Position numbers and translations under genes: made by a program | Shown here: in pieces, positions 1 through 7,812 of the stretch | How the letters are laid out: every line of letters starts with the position of its first letter | Numbering within the stretch: the stretch's first letter is position 1 | Source of the DNA: Pleurocapsa sp. FMAR1 | GTDB lineage: Bacteria > Cyanobacteriota > Cyanobacteriia > Cyanobacteriales > Xenococcaceae | Length of the DNA stretch: 64,000 bases | Assembly: GCF_963665995.1 (NCBI RefSeq) | Contig: NZ_OY762512.1 | Coordinates: 2,542,001 to 2,606,000 of the forward strand | Reading direction: 5' to 3' | Notes under the pieces: generated by a model | What the model was told of the DNA's origin: nothing | Seen by the model: the letters and a program-made list of their open reading frames with translations, nothing else | Databases searched by the model: none

Positions 1-328
1 CACCGTCACCTACAAACACAGTAAGTAATATAGGAACTAATGAACAAAGTAAATAAGGCAAAAGCACAAACTGTGTCTTTTTCTTCATAAACTTTTTGTA
101 TTCAAATCTAGGGTAAAAAATATGATTGTATAAAAAACCCGAAATAAATACAAAATAAACGCTTCCATTTGAAATCAGAGAATAAAGCAGCTTTTCGGCA
201 TTAGTTGATGTATCCAAACCACCCAAACCTTGACAATGACCTAACACAATTAGAATAATTGCTATTCCTCTAAAATAATTAATTGAATTGAGAAATTTTT
301 TCTTTGTAGGTTGAGAGCTTGATACCAT
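1..328 (-). CDS. Acyltransferase family 3 protein, N-terminal part (runs off the left edge)
   Basis: The reverse strand is open from an ATG at 328 to the window edge, giving 109 residues. The N-terminus carries NYFRGIAIILIVLGHC, which matches the first membrane helix and conserved arginine/histidine of the acyltransferase-3 (OafA/NodX/YeiB-like) family. These are integral membrane enzymes that acylate cell-surface sugars or lipids. At least two further hydrophobic segments follow (around residues 48-62 and 85-105). The protein is incomplete, so substrate and full length cannot be judged. It is transcribed leftward, with about 115 bases between it and the methyltransferase-like gene on the same strand. 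Confidence 0.8.
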   Translation of the reverse strand, partial: MVSSSQPTKKKFLNSINYFRGIAIILIVLGHCQGLGGLDTSTNAEKLLYSLISNGSVYFVFISGFLYNHIFYPRFEYKKFMKKKTQFVLLPYLLCSLVPILLTVFVGDG

Positions 329-443
329 TTTCTATCTTTAAAACGGATTGTTTTATTTGATTGAATTTAAAATAACCTGAGCTAGGAATTTAGCCAAAAG
401 AATAGGAACTAATTAAATGTCTCTTATTTTTCATCATGAACGA

Positions 444-1133
444 TCACAAACTTTTTGATTTAATTACTAGCATTTTGTTGCCACCTGGTTGAAGTTCATA
501 AGGTACAGTTTTAATCATCACAGAATATCCCCAGTTGCTAAATTCAGTCATAACAAAATCTAAATAGGGAGAAGTTTCCTGCATTAATGTCAACAGCGGA
601 AATATTCTTACCTCTTGGCTAACCCTCAGCATTTCTTTGATCGAAGCGATATGAAAGTCTCGATCGCAATGTTCAGAATATAAAAACAAAAAATGAGAAC
701 ATAATGCTAAGTCGAAGCTGCGATCGGCAAAATTTAAATGGGGTAATTCCTGGTTGAGATATCTATTGTCTTGTTTTCCCTGGCTATAATCCTCTAAAAA
801 AAGCTCAAGGCTTTCGACGCGACTCTTTTTTAGGGCTTGGGGTGATGAATGATATTTCCACACCCAATTATTAGGAGTAGCAATTACCTGATCGATAATA
901 TTATCCACCACCTCATCAAATCGCTGCTTGATTTCTGCACCGTCAAACTGATAAATAGGATCGACGGAGGTAATATTTACCTCTGCTTTTGTCCCTTGGG
1001 CATTAAAGCTGGCTGGACCATCTCCTACCCCTAGAATCCTTTGCTGTAAATCCTTGGGGGAGAGGTCAAACATTTTAGTATATTCATCGAGCGATCGCCC
1101 AAAAGGAACAACTTTTGCTAATTTCATGACCAT
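444..1133 (-). CDS. Putative class I SAM-dependent methyltransferase, cyanobacterial
   Basis: The 229-residue protein has a glycine-rich GVGDGPASFNA segment near residue 36, which fits the SAM-binding motif I of class I methyltransferases. An acidic stretch, DRSFDLALCSHFLFLYS (about 137-153), resembles the motif IV/post-IV region. The C-terminus ends in a beta-strand-like segment (GYSVMIKTVPYELQPGGNKM) as in other Rossmann methyltransferases. No substrate-specific domain is recognisable. Two methionine starts are possible, at 1133 and 1127; neither has a clear ribosome-binding site. The DUF1997 gene lies just upstream on the same strand with a gap of about 24 bases, so the two are probably cotranscribed. 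Confidence 0.6.
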   Translation of the reverse strand: MVMKLAKVVPFGRSLDEYTKMFDLSPKDLQQRILGVGDGPASFNAQGTKAEVNITSVDPIYQFDGAEIKQRFDEVVDNIIDQVIATPNNWVWKYHSSPQALKKSRVESLELFLEDYSQGKQDNRYLNQELPHLNFADRSFDLALCSHFLFLYSEHCDRDFHIASIKEMLRVSQEVRIFPLLTLMQETSPYLDFVMTEFSNWGYSVMIKTVPYELQPGGNKMLVIKSKSL

Positions 1134-1157
1134 AATGGAAACTATTTTTTAATGTTT

Positions 1158-1895
1158 CTAAATAGCACATGGTTGAGATTTATTAACTTTATCAAGTTGT
1201 CTACTGCCTTTTGGTGGCATTGATAAATTATGCCTATTATGAAAATCTTGCTGTACCTTGTAGGTCAAACGAGGGGAAATTTGACGAACAATTTGTCCTA
1301 AAAGGCGATCGCCTGTAGATTGAATTAAAAATGGGGAAATTTTAGCCATAAACTGAGGGAATTCTACCTCAACGCCTAAATTTAAACTCCACCTAACTTC
1401 AGTAATACGGCTTGGGAGTGTAATCTTCTTAGGAAATAAGCCACTTTTAAAGGTATCATCCCGATCTACAGTCATCTCAGTTAATTCCATCGATGCCTGA
1501 TAATTAACCTCATATCCAGTAGAATCATACTCAGGAATAGGAATAGTCTGCATCTGATAAATATTGCCTACAGGTGAATTTAAGACCACGCCAATTTTTG
1601 GCTCTACTTCGTAACCAAACGCGCCATATTGTCCTACAGTCAAAACATAACCATTGTCTCCTAAAGGTTCAACCTTCATTGGTTGAGCGCAGCGACAAAA
1701 CCAACCTTCATGAGCATCAAGGTATTTAGCCACCGTATCTACATCGCTATACATATCCATTCGTCCGATAAAGCTGACCTCAAAGACAAATGTTTTTGAC
1801 TGTTCAAGAGAATTAATATAGTTAAGCTGCATAGAATCAGATGAAGATCCTGGTGAAAATGAATTTTGCGGGTGACTAATAAATTTGGACTGCAT
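1158..1895 (-). CDS. DUF1997 family protein
   Basis: The 245-residue soluble protein matches the DUF1997 family found in cyanobacteria and plastids. Recognisable segments are a FEVSFIGRMDMYSDVDTVAKY strand-helix start, a GYVLTVGQYGAFGYEVEPKI core and a VNYQASMELT strand. The family has a START/SRPBCC-like alternation of strands and helices and no established function. Residues 1-30 are low-complexity and serine/glutamine rich, so the true start could lie a little downstream. The gene is close upstream of the methyltransferase-like gene and diverges from the NAD(P)-binding gene at 2012. Confidence 0.75.
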   Translation of the reverse strand: MQSKFISHPQNSFSPGSSSDSMQLNYINSLEQSKTFVFEVSFIGRMDMYSDVDTVAKYLDAHEGWFCRCAQPMKVEPLGDNGYVLTVGQYGAFGYEVEPKIGVVLNSPVGNIYQMQTIPIPEYDSTGYEVNYQASMELTEMTVDRDDTFKSGLFPKKITLPSRITEVRWSLNLGVEVEFPQFMAKISPFLIQSTGDRLLGQIVRQISPRLTYKVQQDFHNRHNLSMPPKGSRQLDKVNKSQPCAI

Positions 1896-2011
1896 ACTAT
1901 TTATTTAAATTACCGTTTTAGAACATTCCCTTACTGTTAATATAATTACAATAAAGGTGTTAATTATCAGCAAAACACTTTTTTTTTGAGACAGGTGTGA
2001 TTTAGATTTCT

Positions 2012-2671
2012 ATGGGTATATTTGTTGCAGGAGCTACTGGGCAAACTGGTAAACACATTGTTAGACAGCTATTGGCAAAAAACGTCTCTGTAAAAGCACT
2101 AGTTCGCGATCTTAAACAAGCTCAGACAGTAATTCCTGAGGCTGTAGAACTAATACAAGGAGATGTTTTAAATCCAGCAACTTTTGAATCTGCTCTTTCT
2201 GATTGTAACGTCTTAATTTGCGCTACTGGGGCTAGTCCTAGTTTAGATCCTACTGGACCCTATCAGGTTGATTATCAAGGTACGAAGAATTTAGTAGATG
2301 CAGCCAAAGCTCAAGGAGTCGAGCATCTGATTTTAGTTTCTTCTTTATGTGTGTCTAAATTTTTTCACCCTTTAAATCTGTTTTGGCTAGTTCTATACTG
2401 GAAAAAGCAGGCTGAATCCTATATTCAAGCTAGCGGTATTCCCTACACAATTGTTCGACCAGGGGGATTAAAAAACGAAAACAATTCTGAGCCAGTTTTT
2501 ATGTCTGCTGCTGATACTTTATTTGAAGGTAGCATTCCCCGTGAAAAAGTTGCCCAGGTATGCGTAGAAGCAGCATTTCAGCCTGCTGCCAAATCCAAAA
2601 TTGTCGAAATTATTACTCGTCCCACAGCCCAAGAAAAAACCTGGTCACAATTATTTAGCGATATTTCTTAA
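2012..2671 (+). CDS. NAD(P)-binding SDR-like protein (atypical SDR)
   Basis: The 219-residue protein begins with a Rossmann nucleotide-binding motif, VAGATGQTGKHIVRQLL (residues 5-21), followed by VKALVRD, where the arginine suggests NADP(H) preference. The conserved segments VDYQGTKNLVDAAKAQGVEHLILVSS and YTIVRPGGL are typical of the atypical short-chain dehydrogenases of cyanobacteria and plastids (Tic62/NmrA-like group). The classical YxxxK catalytic pair is not present in its usual form; WKKQAESYIQAS occupies that region. It is more likely a redox-sensing or assembly protein than a classical dehydrogenase. The spacing to the next gene (2739) is about 68 bases. Confidence 0.75.
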   Translation: MGIFVAGATGQTGKHIVRQLLAKNVSVKALVRDLKQAQTVIPEAVELIQGDVLNPATFESALSDCNVLICATGASPSLDPTGPYQVDYQGTKNLVDAAKAQGVEHLILVSSLCVSKFFHPLNLFWLVLYWKKQAESYIQASGIPYTIVRPGGLKNENNSEPVFMSAADTLFEGSIPREKVAQVCVEAAFQPAAKSKIVEIITRPTAQEKTWSQLFSDIS

Positions 2672-2738
2672 AGTTTGGCAGCAAGATCTATAATTTCTCA
2701 TTGTTTCATTACCAAACTGTTTAATCAAGCTGCCTAAA

Positions 2739-3452
2739 ATGCAACTAAGCAACAAAGCCAAGTTTCTCTATCTTGGATGTCTAATCTTAATTTTATTGAA
2801 GTTAAGATTAGACATTAGCAAGTCTCAAGTTGATGCTCACTGGCAAACTCCTAAACAGTTATTTTCTCAGCTTTTTCAAGATTGGCGTGATAAAAACTCT
2901 CATCAAGCACCCTACGCATATAGTACAAATTTATATAGCACGCAGCCTTTAATGATGGCAGGAGGCGATCCTTACATACGAGCCTTAATGCGAACTATTA
3001 CAGCTAGTGAAGCTAACGTCAAACGACCTTATAATGTAATTTATGGCGGTCAATACGTTGACGATCTTAGCCATCACCCTGAAGTCTGTGTGCCAATTGT
3101 CGCTGGACCAAATGTAGGGCAATGTAGCACCGCTGCTGGGCGTTATCAAATGCTTGATTTTACCTGGAGTAAACAGGCTCAACTATATCATCCTCGCCCA
3201 TCGGGGATTTGGCGTTGGAAAACCTATAGCTTTGAAGCAGAATATCAAGATGCAGTGGTTTACGAGTGGTTGAGTGATTCTAACGCTTGGGGAACAGATA
3301 TTCCGCAACTTTTGCGACAGGGCAAAATTACTCAAGTATTAAAGCTGCTTTCAGGTACTTGGACTAGTTTAGGTTATGGCATAGAAACTAACTCTATGAG
3401 TGATTATTTGCCAAAAATATATCAAAATATGTTGCAGGAAGAACTCAGCTAG
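2739..3452 (+). CDS. Lysozyme-like glycoside hydrolase (GH104/GH24-type), membrane-anchored
   Basis: The 237-residue protein has an N-terminal hydrophobic helix (about 8-21) with basic residues after it, so it is probably tethered in the membrane with the enzyme domain in the periplasm. Residues 76-230 resemble phage-type lysozymes of the GH104 group. The likely acid is E91 in TITASEANV, followed by YNVIYGGQYVDD and the GRYQMLDFTW segment. Its substrate would be peptidoglycan. No phage genes are nearby, so it is more likely a cell-wall remodelling enzyme of the host. The coding start overlaps a small inverted repeat (around 2778-2812) whose effect is unknown. Confidence 0.7.
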   Translation: MQLSNKAKFLYLGCLILILLKLRLDISKSQVDAHWQTPKQLFSQLFQDWRDKNSHQAPYAYSTNLYSTQPLMMAGGDPYIRALMRTITASEANVKRPYNVIYGGQYVDDLSHHPEVCVPIVAGPNVGQCSTAAGRYQMLDFTWSKQAQLYHPRPSGIWRWKTYSFEAEYQDAVVYEWLSDSNAWGTDIPQLLRQGKITQVLKLLSGTWTSLGYGIETNSMSDYLPKIYQNMLQEELS

Positions 3453-3586
3453 TACCGTCGCGCGGAGGTAAACTGATTAAAGCGATTGAGTCTGTAAGAT
3501 ATTTGGTCAGATTACACCGATCAAGGTAAAATTTTCTCTGCAACAAATTAAATTTTCTTTAACTCTAAACAAGAAAAAAACGAACT

Positions 3587-4357
3587 ATGCTTGCCAAAAG
3601 AATATTGCCCTGTCTTGATGTCAATGCAGGAAGAGTAGTTAAAGGCGTTAATTTTGTTGATCTCAAAGACGCAGGAGATCCTATAGAACTAGCAAAAGTA
3701 TATAATGATGCTGGAGCAGATGAGCTTGTATTTCTTGACATTACTGCTACCCATGAAGATCGAGGCACGATTGTAGATGTCGTTTATCGCACGGCAGAAC
3801 AAGTGTTTATTCCTCTGACGGTTGGGGGTGGTATTCAATCCTTAGAAAATATTAAAATTTTGTTAAGAGCGGGAGCGGATAAAGTTAGCATCAATTCCGC
3901 AGCAGTTCGCAATCCTGACTTAATTAATCGTGCTAGCGATCGCTTTGGCAAACAATGTATCGTCGTGGCGATCGATGCCCGTCAACGTACCGATCTTAAT
4001 AATCCTGGCTGGGACGTATATGTACGTGGGGGCAGGAAAAATACGGGTATTGATGCGATCGCCTGGGCAAAAGAAATGGCAAAAAGAGGTGCTGGAGAAT
4101 TATTAGTAACCAGTATGGATGCCGATGGAACACAGGCAGGATATGATATCAACCTAACTCGTTCAATTGCTGAGCAAGTAGAGATTCCTGTAATTGCCTC
4201 TGGCGGGGCAGGAAACTGTCAACACATCTATGAAGCTTTAAATCAGGGTCAAGCAGAAGCTGCTCTTCTAGCTTCTCTACTACATTTTGGACAACTAAGT
4301 GTCTCAGAGATTAAAGCCTATCTGCAAGAGCGTCAAGTTCCTGTACGAATAGCTTAA
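3587..4357 (+). CDS. hisF: Imidazole glycerol phosphate synthase cyclase subunit HisF
   Basis: The 256-residue protein has the usual HisF length and a (beta/alpha)8 barrel with its two catalytic aspartates, D11 ([12 protein letters not shown]) and D130 (VVAIDARQ). It also has the phosphate-binding glycines TVGGGIQS and IASGGAG. With HisH it converts PRFAR plus ammonia to imidazole glycerol phosphate and AICAR, linking histidine and purine synthesis in the cytoplasm. No other his gene is adjacent, as is common in cyanobacteria where his genes are dispersed. The start ATG follows an A-rich leader with no strong ribosome-binding site. Confidence 0.97.
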   Translation: MLAKRILPCLDVNAGRVVKGVNFVDLKDAGDPIELAKVYNDAGADELVFLDITATHEDRGTIVDVVYRTAEQVFIPLTVGGGIQSLENIKILLRAGADKVSINSAAVRNPDLINRASDRFGKQCIVVAIDARQRTDLNNPGWDVYVRGGRKNTGIDAIAWAKEMAKRGAGELLVTSMDADGTQAGYDINLTRSIAEQVEIPVIASGGAGNCQHIYEALNQGQAEAALLASLLHFGQLSVSEIKAYLQERQVPVRIA

Positions 4358-4383
4358 TTTAATGGGCTAAAATAAGAGAAGAC

Positions 4384-4400
4384 ACCCTAAAGGGTTCAGC
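4384..4400. repeat. Short fragment of the GC-rich interspersed repeat
   Basis: CCCTAAAGGGTTCAGC sits 26 bases after hisF. The same core, a small hairpin ending in GGGTTC, recurs at 5727, 23450, 39205 and 61100 within longer copies of the repeat family. Here only the core remains. It may act as a weak hairpin downstream of hisF. Confidence 0.4.
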
Positions 4401-4541
4401 ATCAGAAAGCACTATATGCGGACAAGTATATGCGCAAGTAATTTATCACGCATCTTTAAGTAAAGCTTAAAAAAAGAAGTTTTATTCCCAATACTTAAAA
4501 ATTGTGTATTAAGATAATAAATAGTTTACATTTCGTAAAAA

Positions 4542-4724
4542 ATGCTGATTCCAATTCTCATATTTGACGTTGCTTTAGTAGCATGGTCGCTGCATCTAAT
4601 GCAATCGGCTTTGGAACAGCAAGAGTTCTCTTTAATGCTTGCTGGTACACTTGTTGCTGCATCCGCCGCTGCTATGTTGGTAGTCTATTTTATTGCTGGC
4701 AACTGTATAAGTAGTCTTAGTTAA
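4542..4724 (+). CDS. Small two-helix membrane protein, unknown function
   Basis: A 60-residue reading frame starts with ATG after an A-rich leader. It contains two hydrophobic segments (about residues 2-20 and 31-53) separated by a short polar loop, LEQQEFS. The low-charge, alanine-rich composition and good codon structure make it look like a genuine small membrane protein of the type common in cyanobacteria. I do not recognise the family. It stands alone between hisF and the tRNA gene. Confidence 0.6.
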   Translation: MLIPILIFDVALVAWSLHLMQSALEQQEFSLMLAGTLVAASAAAMLVVYFIAGNCISSLS

Positions 4725-4777
4725 TCTTCATTTTGGTTAACTCCATGATCTAGTTGTGATAATATTGTTCAAGTATT

Positions 4778-4850
4778 GGGGCATTAGCTCAGTTGGTAGA
4801 GTGCTTGCATGGCATGCAAGATGTCAGCGGTTCGAATCCGCTATGCTCCA
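4778..4850 (+). tRNA. tRNA-Ala (anticodon GGC)
   Basis: The 73-base sequence folds as a cloverleaf. The acceptor arms GGGGCAT and ATGCTCC pair with one G-U, followed by discriminator A. The D arm contains AGTTGGTAGA. The anticodon stem CTTGC/GCAAG holds the loop ATGGCAT with anticodon GGC, and the T arm has GGTTCGAATCC. The 3' CCA is not encoded. GGC reads the GCC and GCU alanine codons. Confidence 0.95.
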
Positions 4851-5101
4851 TTTGGCGTAAGGTCTAATTTTACATTGTTTGTGTAATTTAAAGTTTGTTT
4901 TTGCCGTTGTGTCAAGGCTATATTTCAAAAACTCTACGGCAAAGTAATGCTTTAAAATGGTTGTTAGACCATTTTCGTAATTTAAAAATACTAAGATTGA
5001 CGAGAGGAAATGCTCGTGGTTAATGAGCATATTCCACTCCCGTGCTGACAAATTTTGAAGAAGAAAAGCGATGCCTAGCCGAAGGGATCGCCATCTAAAT
5101 T

Positions 5102-5407
5102 GTGACTAAAAATCAAACTATGAAGATTGAAAAATTTATACAGCAAAATCCCCAACAGATAAAAAGTTATCCCCTTTCACTTCAGGCATTGTGGCATGAC
5201 TATCAAGGTGATTGGAACAGTTCTCATAAATTAATCGACCATGAGAGCGATAGTGATTGTGCTTGGGTTCATGCTTATCTGCACAGAGTTGAGGGAGATT
5301 TAGGGAATGCTCGTTACTGGTATCGCCGTAGTGGTAAACCAGAATCAAAACAGACTTTGACAGAAGAAAGGCAGCAGATAGCTCAGGCTTTATTAGAACA
5401 ATTTTAA
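5102..5407 (+). CDS. Conserved small protein of unknown function
   Basis: The protein is 101 residues from GTG at 5102, or 95 from ATG at 5120; neither has a clear ribosome-binding site. It contains the pattern ALWHDYQGDWNSSHKLID, then DCAWVHAYLHRVEGDLGN and ARYWYRRSGKP. This tryptophan- and histidine-rich arrangement recurs in a small uncharacterised family of many Gram-negative bacteria. It has no signal peptide or membrane segment, so it is probably cytoplasmic. Its 3' end overlaps the converging cation-efflux fragment by 15 bases, an arrangement that may derive from the rearrangement that truncated that gene. Confidence 0.65.
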   Translation: MTKNQTMKIEKFIQQNPQQIKSYPLSLQALWHDYQGDWNSSHKLIDHESDSDCAWVHAYLHRVEGDLGNARYWYRRSGKPESKQTLTEERQQIAQALLEQF

Positions 5408-5797
5408 AGGTTCGCCTTGACATTGATTAACTTCTACCAGTACATGAGTAAGAAAAGATATTTCATTGAGCAAGCTTTTATAGTCTTCGGGCGATCGCGG
5501 AAAATGTGTGACCAGAGAAATGGTTGTAGCCAAACGATTTTCAGCGACATAGCGGATGTGTAAGTCAGTGATTCGATTGTCGGCATCAGCTTCAATAGCA
5601 GTCATAATATCTAACCTCGTTTGCTTGTCAATCGCCCCATCAAGCAAAATAGCACCTGTATCTTGAACCAAATCATAAGACCATTTAGATATATAGCCGT
5701 ACCAAGTTAAATTAGCGGTGCGACCCCCTAAGGGTTCAACAGTTTGCTCAACGGGGGGAAGCCAAGGCGTGTTTTGGGTCAGAGTATTCTGTCCCAA
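5393..5797 (-). pseudogene. C-terminal fragment of a cation diffusion facilitator (DmeF-like), 5'-truncated
   Basis: Residues from about 29 onward (NLTWYGYISKWSYDLVQDTG) match the end of the last membrane helix and the cytoplasmic C-terminal domain of DmeF-type CDF metal exporters. This includes EADADNRITDLHIRYVAEN, TTISLVTHFPRSPEDYKSL and the terminal VLVEVNQC. The five or so preceding transmembrane helices of the roughly 300-residue family are absent. The first 28 codons are instead read through a GC-rich interspersed repeat (5716-5838). An insertion-sequence end lies immediately beyond. The fragment cannot transport metal by itself. Confidence 0.75.
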
Positions 5798-5838
5798 CAG
5801 GCGAGTGGAACAAGCCCCCGTTTAGGGGGCGTTTCCTC
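5716..5838. repeat. GC-rich interspersed repeat copy at the break point of the CDF gene
   Basis: The segment contains the family core CCCCTAAGGGTTCAACAG followed by TTTGCTCAACGGGGGG, a GCGAGTGGAA segment and a CCCCCGTTTAGGGGGCG hairpin. The same modules recur at 11455, 23449, 39196, 46128 and 61030. It replaces the 5' part of the cation-efflux gene and supplies its apparent N-terminal codons. Confidence 0.6.
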
Positions 5839-5840
5839 GA

Positions 5841-5857
5841 TGTGTCAGGCAGCCAGG
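5841..5857. mobile_element. Solitary insertion-sequence end (terminal inverted repeat)
   Basis: TGTGTCAGGCAGCCAGG here is identical over 17 bases to the terminal inverted repeats of the IS4-type element at 25491-26857. No transposase sequence is attached. The orientation corresponds to the element's right end, so the lost body would have lain toward the truncated CDF gene. It is probably a scar left by an insertion and later deletion. Confidence 0.6.
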
Positions 5858-5892
5858 ATTACTTGTCCTAAATATATCGAGCCGCTGGGAAT

Positions 5893-7560
5893 TTAAAAGG
5901 TAAAGGTAGTCCGCAGGGTAGTAATAACTAAGTCATCATTATTATTGTTGTTATCTGGATTGCTGACGTAAACAACACCAGGAGTTATGCCAACGTTATC
6001 ACTTAGCTGGTACTGATAAAAAGCTTCGACATGAAGAGACCTGTCGTTATCTTCACCAAACCCATCGGCATCAATGGTGGAACTAGATACATAAGGTTCC
6101 ATGCCAACGATGATACCGCCCAGACTGCCTTCTTTAATCAAGTCTGGGAAGGCTAAAGTTGCTGCCCAGTTCCAGATATCTTGACTACCTCGCTCTACAG
6201 TTTGCCCATCGGCAACGAAGCTAGAAAGAGTTTTTACTTTACTTAAACCACCCCAGCCACCAATCACAATGCGATCGCTCAAGGCAAAAGAAAACTGTGC
6301 GCCATAGGAATTACTAGATGTAGGTACACCACCTTCAAAAACTCCAGGAGTAGCAGGATTGAGATTTGGATTTGCTGCTCCTGTGCTGAGAGATTGAATA
6401 TTAGATAAATCGCTACCTACCCCAGTATCGCTCTGGTTATAACCATTAACGTAGGTTAGAGCAATATCGAGCTTTTCAATAGGAGTAATAGTTAGTTGTC
6501 CAATAGCACTATAAGAACCATTAAATAGACCATTGCCGTTAGTAGGATTGCTGGCGTCCCCTGCTAGATAACCCGCACTTAACTCTAATTTATCGCCAAA
6601 ATCATGAGTGATGCCCAAGCCTGACTGCGCTGGGGGATAATAAATAGGACTACGAGTACCAAAAGAAGAAATTGCACCTGAAGCCCCATCACCATCGAGA
6701 ACACTTACAGTATCAGCAATGTCATCAGCCCTCAGTCCTATCGCCCCAATCTTGACATCAGTATTTTTGCCAATCGGGCGATCGTAATACACAACTTCTA
6801 AAGATAAATTATTATCTTCAGGTTGGGCAAAAAATATTTCTCCCTCAAATGTGCCTGTGGTGTCAGAAAACGTAGGAAAATTGCCCGTAGACAGACGAGT
6901 AAAGAGTCGATCTTCACCAGTAAAGCTGCTGTTTAACTCTAAACGGGTACGGTAACCAAATACAGGCACTCGATCAATTTTATCATCACCAGTTGTGGCG
7001 ATTAGTTGCTGATTAGAACCTGCCACCACGCTAGCAAGACCAAATATTACCTGTCCCTCTAACTTGGTAGTAGTAGAAAACTGATTATCTTCTAGTACCG
7101 CAGTGCGACTCTCGATTTCGTCAACTCTGCCACCTAAAGTTGCTAACTCTGCCTCAAATTCCTGAGATAGACGATTAATGGTATCAATATCTTCTTGACT
7201 TACAGATCCCTGAGAAGCAATTAGGCGTTCAATTTGATTTAAACAGGAGTTTAAACCCGCAGCAAACTCATAACGAGTTAGGGCTTGGCTGCCCCGATAG
7301 GTTTGGTTGGGATAGCCAGCAATGCAGCCATAACGATCTACCAAACTTCTTAAGGCTTCATAAGCCCAGTCTGTAGGCGATACATCTTGTAGCTGATTGA
7401 CGTTAGTTACCTGCCCCATACCATTGCCTTTGCCTTCTTGGTCGTATTTTTCGATCTGATCGATAAGCTCGTTTGTTTCGGCTTGGGCAGGATTGCCATA
7501 AATCCCTGTAACTAAGACTGCAAGCATAATAGAAGCAGTTTGGACCAAAATATTTCTCAT
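5893..7560 (-). CDS. Iron-uptake-type outer-membrane porin with SLH domain
   Basis: The protein is 555 residues from the ATG at 7560, which is preceded by AGGA. An in-frame GTG at 7572 lies ahead of that ribosome-binding site and is less likely. A signal peptide (TASIMLAVLVTGIYGNPAQA) is followed by an SLH domain (VSPTDWAYEALRSLVDRYGC, GYPNQTYRGSQALTRYEFAA), which binds peptidoglycan. A short coiled coil (about residues 125-165) and a beta-barrel ending in LRTTFTF with the terminal phenylalanine complete it. This is the architecture of cyanobacterial OprB-like 'iron uptake porins'. A Fur-like box 30 bases upstream supports a role in, or control by, iron supply. Confidence 0.85.
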   Translation of the reverse strand: MRNILVQTASIMLAVLVTGIYGNPAQAETNELIDQIEKYDQEGKGNGMGQVTNVNQLQDVSPTDWAYEALRSLVDRYGCIAGYPNQTYRGSQALTRYEFAAGLNSCLNQIERLIASQGSVSQEDIDTINRLSQEFEAELATLGGRVDEIESRTAVLEDNQFSTTTKLEGQVIFGLASVVAGSNQQLIATTGDDKIDRVPVFGYRTRLELNSSFTGEDRLFTRLSTGNFPTFSDTTGTFEGEIFFAQPEDNNLSLEVVYYDRPIGKNTDVKIGAIGLRADDIADTVSVLDGDGASGAISSFGTRSPIYYPPAQSGLGITHDFGDKLELSAGYLAGDASNPTNGNGLFNGSYSAIGQLTITPIEKLDIALTYVNGYNQSDTGVGSDLSNIQSLSTGAANPNLNPATPGVFEGGVPTSSNSYGAQFSFALSDRIVIGGWGGLSKVKTLSSFVADGQTVERGSQDIWNWAATLAFPDLIKEGSLGGIIVGMEPYVSSSTIDADGFGEDNDRSLHVEAFYQYQLSDNVGITPGVVYVSNPDNNNNNDDLVITTLRTTFTF

Positions 7561-7589
7561 AACAATCCTCACACACTAAATAAAAACAT

Positions 7590-7608
7590 GATAATGATTC
7601 TCGTTCTC
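7590..7608 (-). promoter_or_regulatory. Fur-box-like operator upstream of the porin gene
   Basis: GATAATGATTCTCGTTCTC matches the 19-base classical Fur consensus at 15 positions, with the first nine bases perfect. It lies 30 bases upstream of the porin start codon, where it would overlap the promoter or early leader. Repression by iron-bound Fur would raise porin expression under iron limitation. Function is inferred from the sequence only. Confidence 0.6.
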
Positions 7609-7612
7609 TTTA

Positions 7613-7806
7613 TCAAGTAATGCCCAATTTATTTTGAGCTTTGATTAAGCGATCGCGAAATTGATAAGCTGCTTTGATGATTTCTCTTCGCTGAGTAGCA
7701 TCAAGACTGCTATTGGGTGGGGCAGCAACTTGACCTTCGGTAAAATCAAGGGGCAACAGAGGCGATCGCCTTTTTATAAGCTGCTGCGCTGGGATCGACG
7801 TTTTCT
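7613..7806 (-). pseudogene. Possible remnant of a gene C-terminus, unidentified
   Basis: Reading leftward, one frame gives NKLENVDPSAAAYKKAIAS and then a stop. A one-base shift continues as DFTEGQVAAPPNSSLDATQR, then EIIKAAYQFRDRLIKAQNKL, ending at a TGA at 7613. The continuous, protein-like composition across a single frameshift suggests the decayed end of a gene once following the histidine phosphatase. I cannot name the family. It could also be chance. Confidence 0.3.
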
Positions 7807-7812
7807 AGCTTA

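Noticed and set aside
2739-3452. Phage endolysin as evidence of a prophage
   Set aside because: No other phage genes, integrase or att-like repeats are nearby; the protein has a membrane anchor and host-like context.
4778-5857. Integration of an island at tRNA-Ala
   Set aside because: No repeat of the tRNA 3' end and no integrase were found downstream; the disturbed region beyond is explained by an IS end and a repeat.
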